The notes under the pieces were generated by a model that saw nothing but the letters and a program-made list of their open reading frames with translations, was not told the origin of the DNA and ran no database searches. Positions 58,653-64,000 of a DNA stretch of 64,000 nt are shown piece after piece. This DNA comes from Pseudomonas kuykendallii. GTDB lineage: Bacteria; Pseudomonadota; Gammaproteobacteria; Pseudomonadales; Pseudomonadaceae. Position 1 is the stretch's first letter; each line of letters starts with the position of its first letter. The position numbers and the translations under genes are program-made. The DNA is taken from the NCBI RefSeq assembly GCF_900106975.1, contig NZ_FNNU01000007.1:62001-126000 (forward strand). Reading direction: 5' to 3'.

Positions 58653-59063
58653 ATGGTCATGTCCGCCCTGCGTTCCGATTCGTCCGAATTCGCCTCGGAA
58701 GAAAGCCGCCGCGATCTGGCGCGGATCGTCGCGGCGCTCTTCGAGCGCTGGCGCCTGGATACCGACCTGCAGATGCAACTGCTCGGCATGAGCCCGAAGA
58801 GCCGCAAGCAGCTGCCGAAGTACCGTGCCGGCGAACTGGCCCTGCCCAACAGCCGCGACACTCTGGACCGCGTCGGCTACCTGCTCGGCATCCACAAGGG
58901 GCTGCGCCTGCTGTTTCCCGAGGACGAGGCGCTGCGCTTTTCCTGGGTGCACCGGCGCAACCGCGTGCTCGAAGGCGCCACGCCGCTGGAAGTCATGATC
59001 CGCGACGGCCTGCTCGGGGTGGCGCGGATCGCCCGGCTGGTCGATTTCCAGCGGGGTCGCTGA
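58653..59063 (+). CDS. MbcA/ParS/Xre-type antitoxin (DUF2384)
   Basis: A 136-residue antitoxin of a RES-Xre type II toxin-antitoxin pair. The N-terminal helix-turn-helix-like part contains LARIVAALFERWRLDTDLQMQLLG and the C-terminal DUF2384 part contains GATPLEVMIRDGLLGVARIARLVD, whose end inserts into the toxin active site in known complexes. The start is ambiguous: GTG 58644, ATG 58653 or ATG 58659; no clear ribosome-binding site decides, and 58653 is used. The stop overlaps the toxin start by one base. Confidence 0.85.
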   Translation: MVMSALRSDSSEFASEESRRDLARIVAALFERWRLDTDLQMQLLGMSPKSRKQLPKYRAGELALPNSRDTLDRVGYLLGIHKGLRLLFPEDEALRFSWVHRRNRVLEGATPLEVMIRDGLLGVARIARLVDFQRGR

Positions 59064-59755
59064 TGGCCTTGCTCGACAGCACCTGCGATTTCTCCGCCGC
59101 GACCTACCGCAACATCGCTTCGTTGCGGGTCTCCGCCAACCTGTTCGACGACCTGGTCGACGATGCGCGCGCGCAGGAACTGGCCAACGCCGCGGAGATG
59201 CGCGTGCGCCGCGTCGGCCCCGGCGTGATCGAGCGCGGCCTGGCCTACAGCGAGGCCATCGGCTATCCGTTCGAGGCCGACGGCATCGTCGCCAGCCGCT
59301 ACGGCGACGGCAGCATCCGCGTCTGGTACGGCGCACTGGACGAGGACACCGCGCTGGCCGAGACCTGCTACCACCAGATCCAGATGCTGCGCGACATCGA
59401 GGGCGTGGACGGTCCGGTGACCCGCTACCGCAAGGTCTGGCGGGTGCAGGCGAGCGGCCTGTTCGTCGACTTGCGCGGCAAGACCGGGGAATTCCCCGAC
59501 CTGCTCGGCGACGACTACGGCTACCCGCAGTCGATCGGCAAGCGCCTGTCCCACGAAGGCCTGCCCGGTCTGCTCTACCCGTCGGCCCGCTGGCGCGGCG
59601 ACTGCCTGGCGGCGTTCCGCGCCGATCCGCTGTCCTCGCCGGTGCAGCTCTACGACCTGACCTACCGCATCGACGCGGCGGCCGGCAGCGTCGAGGTCGA
59701 GCGCGAGCCGGGGAAACTGCTGGTGCGCCTGAGCCTGGCGCAGCTGCGCCGCTAG
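59063..59755 (+). CDS. RES-domain toxin (NAD+ phosphorylase type)
   Basis: A 230-residue RES-family protein. RES toxins deplete cellular NAD+. The Arg, Glu and Ser that name the domain appear in VASRYGDGS, ALAETCYHQ and LLYPSARWRG. It is translationally coupled to the antitoxin gene (TGATG overlap). P. aeruginosa has a related pair (NatR-NatT) elsewhere in its genome. The stop overlaps that of the convergent Crp/Fnr gene (shared CTAG). Confidence 0.88.
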   Translation: MALLDSTCDFSAATYRNIASLRVSANLFDDLVDDARAQELANAAEMRVRRVGPGVIERGLAYSEAIGYPFEADGIVASRYGDGSIRVWYGALDEDTALAETCYHQIQMLRDIEGVDGPVTRYRKVWRVQASGLFVDLRGKTGEFPDLLGDDYGYPQSIGKRLSHEGLPGLLYPSARWRGDCLAAFRADPLSSPVQLYDLTYRIDAAAGSVEVEREPGKLLVRLSLAQLRR

Positions 59756-60447
59756 GCGTCGTCTTCCAGTGCGCGCAAAAGCGGCAGCGAGAGGATGTGC
59801 ACCTGGCCATAGCCCAGGGCGATGGCGCCCGCCGCGACCAGCGTCTTCAACTCCAGCGCCAGCGTCTGCCGGGTGATGCCGAGCATCATCGCCAGGGCGT
59901 CCTGGGTCACCTGCACCACCGCGCGGCCACTGTCGGACATGGTGGCGTCGCCGTGGGCGAGCTGTTCCAGGCGGCGCACGATGCGCGCGCGCGTCGAACG
60001 CAGCATGGCGTCCTCCAGCAGCTTGAAGGCGAGTCGCGTATGGGCGGCCTGCAGCACCGCGATGGCACGGGCGAAGCGGCCGTGGCGCATCAGCGCGGCG
60101 AACGCCGCCGGTTCGATGCAGAGCAGTTCGGCGTTGCCCTGCGCGGTGATGTCGTGGATACGCGGCAGGCCATCCAGCGCCGAGGCCTCGCCGAACCAGT
60201 TGCCCGGCTCCAGCAGGCCGAGGATCGCTTCCTTGCCGTCGGCCCGCAGCGTCGAGACCTTCAGCGTGCCCGCCACCAGGCCGTAGAAGGTGCTGCCGGC
60301 GTCGCCCTGGCGGAACACGAATTCGCCACCGTTCAGGCGCTTCGGCTTGCCGGCGGCGAGCAGCTCGTCGCGGATGTCGGCGGGCAGCGCGGCGAACCAC
60401 GGGTTGCCGAGCATTCGCGCGGCAAGGAGATCGTCAGCGAAGGGCAT
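59752..60447 (-). CDS. Crp/Fnr-family transcriptional regulator
   Basis: A 231-residue regulator. The N-terminal cyclic-nucleotide-binding-like domain (about 15-135) contains FRQGDAGSTFYGLVAGTLKVS and GNWFGEASALDG, and the C-terminal helix-turn-helix is QVTQDALAMMLGITRQTLALELKTL. No Fnr-type cysteine cluster is seen, so it is not an oxygen iron-sulphur sensor of that kind. The start at 60447 follows AGGAAG. It is divergent from the HD-domain gene; a dyad in the gap is its probable site. Confidence 0.88.
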   Translation of the reverse strand: MPFADDLLAARMLGNPWFAALPADIRDELLAAGKPKRLNGGEFVFRQGDAGSTFYGLVAGTLKVSTLRADGKEAILGLLEPGNWFGEASALDGLPRIHDITAQGNAELLCIEPAAFAALMRHGRFARAIAVLQAAHTRLAFKLLEDAMLRSTRARIVRRLEQLAHGDATMSDSGRAVVQVTQDALAMMLGITRQTLALELKTLVAAGAIALGYGQVHILSLPLLRALEDDA

Positions 60448-60548
60448 TCGCGTGCTTCCTTGGAGTTGTCGGGGCACTGTGACCCGACTCGCCGGGAGCC
60501 GCAAGGCGCCGAATGGCGGAGCGACCGTGGCCAGCCAGCCTGGCCAAT

Positions 60549-60564
60549 TGCAAGAAACCTTGCA
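60549..60564. promoter_or_regulatory. Candidate Crp/Fnr-type operator
   Basis: A perfect dyad TGCAAG-AAAC-CTTGCA (16 bp). A -10-like TAGGCT at 60586-60591 would set a start near 60598, placing the dyad centre at -41.5 for the HD-domain gene, the class II activation position. Confidence 0.6.
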
Positions 60565-60640
60565 GTTCGCCGGCCGCGCTTTCTCTAGGCTGCGATGACG
60601 CCAGCGGCCCACGCCGGCGATCCATAACAAGGAGAGCGCC

Positions 60641-61246
60641 ATGAGTGCCCGTGCCGGTTTCACCTCGTTCCAGAACAGTACCCGCGATGACTGGCAGCTG
60701 ATCGGCGCCGAATTCGTCGGCTTCGCCAAGGGGCTTCCCGACCGCGTCATCGCCCACCTGCGCCTGCTCGAGGGCGACTACGGCGGCTTTCCGATCGACC
60801 GTTACGCCCACTCGCTGCAGACCGCCACGCGGGCGCTGCGCGACGGACGCGACGAGGAATACGTAGTCTGCGCGTTGCTGCACGACATCGGCGATACGCT
60901 GGCGACCTTCAACCACCCTGACGTCGCCGCGGCGATCCTCAAGCCCTTCGTCAGCGAGGCCGATCACTGGATGGTCCAGCACCACGGGATTTTCCAGGGC
61001 TACTACTTCTTCCATCACCTGGGCCTGGACCGCGACCTGCGCGAGCAGTACGCCGACAGCCCGCACTACGAGCGCACCGCCGAGTTCTGCGAGCTGTACG
61101 ACAGCCCGGCGTTCGACCCGGCTTACGCCAACCTGCCGCTGAGCGAGTTCGAGCCGATGCTGCGCCGCGTGCTGGCCAAGCCGCGCAACAGCATCTACGG
61201 CAAGGCGCTGGAGCCGGCGGAGATGCCGGCGCAGCAGCCGGCCTGA
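60641..61246 (+). CDS. HD-domain protein, PhnZ/TmpB-like
   Basis: A 201-residue protein with the HD metal-dependent fold. The metal ligands expected for the HD family are visible: His57 in YAHSLQTAT, the His81-Asp82 pair in ALLHDIGD, and His109, His114 and His115 in the EADHWMVQHHG region. The H-S-L-Q-T-A pattern resembles the mixed-valent diiron oxygenase branch (PhnZ, TmpB) that cleaves organophosphonates, but a phosphohydrolase is equally possible. It is divergent from the Crp/Fnr regulator and convergent with the glutamine synthetase-like gene. Confidence 0.75.
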   Translation: MSARAGFTSFQNSTRDDWQLIGAEFVGFAKGLPDRVIAHLRLLEGDYGGFPIDRYAHSLQTATRALRDGRDEEYVVCALLHDIGDTLATFNHPDVAAAILKPFVSEADHWMVQHHGIFQGYYFFHHLGLDRDLREQYADSPHYERTAEFCELYDSPAFDPAYANLPLSEFEPMLRRVLAKPRNSIYGKALEPAEMPAQQPA

Positions 61247-61346
61247 GAGCGTTCAACGGGACGTCCAGATCGCGCGTTTACCCTGAGTGAACCGCGTTCC
61301 TGGGGGGCGGACTTCAGCCCGCCAGATCCTGACGGGTTGCGACGGC

Positions 61347-62738
61347 TCAGGCCTGGGTCAGGTACCAGCGCCAGTCCTGCTCGCCGACCTCGCCCATGAA
61401 CTGGCGGTATTCGGCCTGCTTGATCGCCAGGAACACCTTGAGGAACTCCTCGCCCAGCGCTTCGCGTGCCCAGCTCGAGTGTTCCAGCGCGCGCAGCGCG
61501 GTGAGCCAGTCGGTGGGCAGGAATTCCGTGGCCTGGGCGTAGCCGTTGCCTTCGATGGGCGCGCCCGGATCGAGTTGCAGGCGGATGCCGTGGTGGATGC
61601 CGGCGAGGATCGCCGCGGCGGCCAGGTAGGGGTTGGCGTCGGCGCCGCAGATGCGGTGCTCGATGTGGCGGCTCTTCGCCGGCCCGCCCGGCACGCGGAA
61701 CGACACGGTGCGGTTGTTGATGCCCCAGCTCTTCGCCAGCGGCGCGTAGCTGTTGGCCTGGAAGCGGCGGAACGAGTTGGCGTTGGGGCAGAACAGCGCC
61801 AGCGAGTCCAGCAGCGTCGCCATCATCCCGGCGATCGAGTGGCGCAGCAGCGTACCGGCACCGGCGGCTCCGTCGCCCTCAAGGTCGGAAAGATCGCTGG
61901 CGTAGAGGTTGTTGCCCTCGGCGTCGGCGAGGCTGACGTGCATGTGCATGCCGGTGCCGGCGAGGTCGGCGAACGGCTTGGCCATGAAGCAGGCCTGCAG
62001 CCCGTGGCGGTTGGCGACGCCCTTGACCAGGCGCTTGTAGCGGATGCCTTCGTCGATGGCCTGCAACGCGTCGAAGCGGTGCTCCAGGGTGATTTCCACC
62101 TGGCCGGGCGCGTACTCCGAAATCGCCGTGCGCGCCGGCAGGCCCTGCGCCTCGCAGGCGTCGTAGAGATCGTCGAGGAAGGGTTGCAGCTGTTCCAGTT
62201 CGTAGATGCCGTAGACCTGGGTGGCCTGCGGTCGCGTGCCGTTCATCTGCCGCGCCGGCAACGGGCGGCCGTCGGCGGCGCGTTCGCGGTCGAGCAGGTA
62301 GAACTCCAGTTCCACCGCCATCACCGGGTGGTAACCGTCGCCCTTGAGGCCGTTGATCACCCGCGCCAGGAGATGGCGCGGATCGGCCGGGGTCGCCGGC
62401 AGGCCCAGGGTCGGATGCATGCTCACCTGCAACTGCCCGGTCGGGCGCTCGCGCCAGGGCTGCAGGCACAGGCTGCCGGGCAGTGGGAAGGTCCAGCAGT
62501 CGGCATCGCCGACGTCCCAGACCAGCCCGGTCTCGTCGACATCCTCGCCGTTGATGGTCAGCCCGAGGATGGTGCTCGGCAGCGGCCGGCCGGACTCGAA
62601 CACGGCGAGCAGTTCCTCGCGGTGCAGCAGCTTGCCGCGCGGCACGCCGTTGGCATCGATGAGGAACAACTCGATGCTGCGCACCTCGGGGTTGGCGGCG
62701 AGGAAGTCATGAGCTTCCTGGATATCGGCGAATTGCAT
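61347..62738 (-). CDS. Glutamine synthetase-like gamma-glutamylpolyamine synthetase (PuuA/PauA type)
   Basis: A 463-residue type I glutamine synthetase-like enzyme. The catalytic domain has VELEFYLL, AISEYAPGQVEITLEH, GTGMHMHVSL and HIEHRICGADANPYLA. The lack of the adenylylation segment and the beginning QEAHDFLAANPEVRSIELFLIDANGVPRGK place it with the PuuA/PauA group that joins glutamate to polyamines or other amines. The start at 62738 follows AAGGA. With the class III aminotransferase upstream it forms a polyamine-catabolism-like pair. Confidence 0.87.
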   Translation of the reverse strand: MQFADIQEAHDFLAANPEVRSIELFLIDANGVPRGKLLHREELLAVFESGRPLPSTILGLTINGEDVDETGLVWDVGDADCWTFPLPGSLCLQPWRERPTGQLQVSMHPTLGLPATPADPRHLLARVINGLKGDGYHPVMAVELEFYLLDRERAADGRPLPARQMNGTRPQATQVYGIYELEQLQPFLDDLYDACEAQGLPARTAISEYAPGQVEITLEHRFDALQAIDEGIRYKRLVKGVANRHGLQACFMAKPFADLAGTGMHMHVSLADAEGNNLYASDLSDLEGDGAAGAGTLLRHSIAGMMATLLDSLALFCPNANSFRRFQANSYAPLAKSWGINNRTVSFRVPGGPAKSRHIEHRICGADANPYLAAAAILAGIHHGIRLQLDPGAPIEGNGYAQATEFLPTDWLTALRALEHSSWAREALGEEFLKVFLAIKQAEYRQFMGEVGEQDWRWYLTQA

Positions 62739-62753
62739 GGTGAGGTCCTTTTT

Positions 62754-62849
62754 CTCCCCTCTAGCGTTTACGGGAGAGGGGCCGGGGGAGCGGGGCGGAG
62801 GACGCGACATGGGCCCTCTCCCCAGCTTTCTCCCGTGAATGGGAGAGGG
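62754..62849. repeat. Tandem hairpins of CCCTCTCCC/GGGAGAGGG type
   Basis: CCCCTCT (62754-62760) pairs with AGAGGGG (62775-62781), and CCCTCTCCC (62815-62823) pairs with GGGAGAGGG (62841-62849). They fill the gap between the aminotransferase stop and the glutamine synthetase-like start, and may be a dispersed repeat and transcription modulator. Confidence 0.65.
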
Positions 62850-64000
62850 TTAAAGCCGCGCGCCGGGAATCGCCAGCAGCTCGCTCAGTCCCTCGTCGAG
62901 GGTGGCGAGCAGCCGATCGACATCCGCCGCGGTGGTGTCCGGGCAGCACAGCGTCATGTTGTGGAACGGAGTGATCAGCACGCCGCGGTTGATCAGGTAG
63001 AGGTGCAGGGCCATCTGCAGGCTGTCGTGGAACGCCGCTTCGGCCTGCGCGCCGGTCTTCGGCGGCTGCGCGCAGAACTGGAACTCGCAGCGCGCACCCA
63101 GTTGGCTGACCGACCAGGCCAGCTGGTGACGGCCGATCAGCGCGCGGAAGCCGTCGGCCAGGCGTTCGGCCAGCGCCAGCATGTGCGCGTAGGCGCTCTC
63201 GGTCATCACCTGTTCAAGGTTGGCGCGCATGCAGTGCATGGCCAGGGCGTTGGCCGACAGCGTGGTGCCGATGCCGCTGTGGCCGTGGCCGTGGACCATC
63301 TCGCTGGCGTGCTGCTGGGCCAGGCGCATGTCCTGGGCCATCTCGGCCGTGCAGCCGTACACCGAGCAGGGCACGCCGCCAGCGATCGGCTTGCCGAGGG
63401 TGATGAAGTCCGGCTCGAGGTTCCAGGCGCGGGTGCAGCCGCCGGGCCCGGTGGAAATGGTGTGGGTCTCGTCGATCACCAGCAAGCTGCCGTACTTGCG
63501 GGTCAGCTCGCGCACGCGCTGCATGAAGCCGGGCTCCGGCAGGACCATGCCGATGTTGGTCATCGCCGGCTCGCAGAGCACCGCGGCGATGTCGTTCTGC
63601 GCCAGAGCGGCCTCCAGTGCGGCGAGGTCGTTGAACGGCACCACGCGGCTGTGCTGCACCAGGTTGCGCGCCTGGCCGATCAGGCCCGCGCGGTGCACGG
63701 TGTGGCCGTCGCGCTGGCGCACCATGGCCTCGTCGACGGTGCCGTGGTAGCAGCCGTCGAACACCAGGATCACCTTGCGTCCGGTGATCGCGCGCACCCA
63801 GCGCAGGACGAAGCGGTTGGCGTCGGTGGCGGTGGTCGCCACCTGCCAGTAGGGCAGGCCGAAACGCTGGGCGAGCAGTTCGCCGCAGATCACCGCGTCC
63901 TCGCCGGGCAGCATGGTGGTGAGGCCGTTGCCGGCCTGTTCGGCGATGGCGCGGGCGATCGGTGCCGGCGAATGGCCGAACATGGCGCCGGTGTCGCCGA
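62850..64000 (-). CDS. Class III PLP-dependent aminotransferase (5' partial)
   Basis: A pyridoxal-phosphate aminotransferase of which 383 residues are inside the window; the frame continues upstream past the right edge (G-D-T-G-A-M-F-G-H-S is visible). The segment DGCYHGTVDEAM, the cofactor-contacting Asp in LLVIDETHTISTG, and the Schiff-base Lys in ITLGKPIAGGVPC are intact. It is on the same strand as the polyamine glutamylation gene, so it may act on polyamines or their aminoaldehyde derivatives, although glutamate-1-semialdehyde-type substrates cannot be excluded. The apparent Met at 63983 is internal. Confidence 0.85.
   Translation of the reverse strand, partial: GDTGAMFGHSPAPIARAIAEQAGNGLTTMLPGEDAVICGELLAQRFGLPYWQVATTATDANRFVLRWVRAITGRKVILVFDGCYHGTVDEAMVRQRDGHTVHRAGLIGQARNLVQHSRVVPFNDLAALEAALAQNDIAAVLCEPAMTNIGMVLPEPGFMQRVRELTRKYGSLLVIDETHTISTGPGGCTRAWNLEPDFITLGKPIAGGVPCSVYGCTAEMAQDMRLAQQHASEMVHGHGHSGIGTTLSANALAMHCMRANLEQVMTESAYAHMLALAERLADGFRALIGRHQLAWSVSQLGARCEFQFCAQPPKTGAQAEAAFHDSLQMALHLYLINRGVLITPFHNMTLCCPDTTAADVDRLLATLDEGLSELLAIPGARL

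Noticed and set aside
61300-61325. GGCGGACTTCAGCCCGCC as a terminator or mobile-element end
   Set aside because: Short, imperfect and without T-run; looks like a common intergenic repeat.

Overview
The window is a chromosomal segment from a GC-rich Pseudomonas, centred on the replication origin. The gene order gmhB-plsC / gyrB-recF-dnaN-dnaA / oriC / rpmH-rnpA-yidD-yidC-mnmE / mnmG-rsmG-parA-parB-atpIBEFHAGDC-glmU-glmR-glmS is the Pseudomonas ori core. From memory, several later neighbourhoods also resemble P. aeruginosa: the COG0523 GTPase pair with a Zur box, the KgtP-like transporter, mifS/mifR, the YbaL-type antiporter, and a glutamine synthetase-like gene beside an aminotransferase. I cannot name the species. 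No rRNA, tRNA, prophage, insertion sequence or CRISPR array was seen.

Layout. Positions 1-2228 (+) hold a NifM-like prolyl isomerase (cut by the left edge), gmhB and a PlsC-type acyltransferase, closed by a bidirectional terminator. Positions 2296-8410 (-) hold dnaA-dnaN-recF-gyrB, with two parS sites inside recF. Positions 8411-8927 are oriC (DnaA boxes, an AT-rich stretch, the rpmH promoter). Positions 8928-17600 (+) carry ribosome, RNase P, membrane-insertion, tRNA-modification and chromosome-partition genes. The mnmE-mnmG gap (12898-13356) is a second DnaA-box cluster with its own AT-rich stretch. Positions 17761-24794 are the ATP synthase operon. Positions 24927-29040 make UDP-GlcNAc precursors (glmU, glmR, glmS), followed by an apparently empty attTn7 site.

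The second half is accessory or metabolic DNA. It contains a LysR regulator and MFS carboxylate transporter (29-31 kb); cadR-cadA metal efflux with a canonical operator (31.5-34.5 kb); a translationally coupled DUF3182 ATP-grasp-like gene and alpha/beta hydrolase; a cyclopropane fatty acid synthase-like gene; a GNAT enzyme; and an FtsH-like second AAA protease (34.6-40.3 kb). Next come a Zur-box locus with two COG0523 GTPases and two small secreted proteins (40.6-43.8 kb), a dicarboxylate/alpha-ketoglutarate-type MFS with its sigma-54 two-component system (44-48.6 kb), and an HMG-CoA lyase-like / CaiB CoA-transferase / LysR catabolic unit (50.2-53.5 kb). The end holds a DUF2946-oprC copper pair, a CPA2 antiporter, a thioesterase, a MbcA/Xre-RES toxin-antitoxin pair, a Crp/Fnr regulator divergent from an HD-domain protein, and a gamma-glutamylpolyamine synthetase-like gene with a class III aminotransferase cut by the right edge.

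The first 29 kb is conserved housekeeping. The observations most worth following are regulatory and architectural: a one-mismatch parS about 32 kb from oriC, the second DnaA-box cluster, a sigma-54 promoter with paired upstream dyads in front of the MFS gene beside mifSR, a duplicated operator ahead of the RES toxin pair, a Crp/Fnr-type dyad placed for class II activation, a hexanucleotide microsatellite in cadA, and the poorly characterised DUF3182-hydrolase and FtsH-like genes. No wholly new system could be demonstrated from sequence alone.
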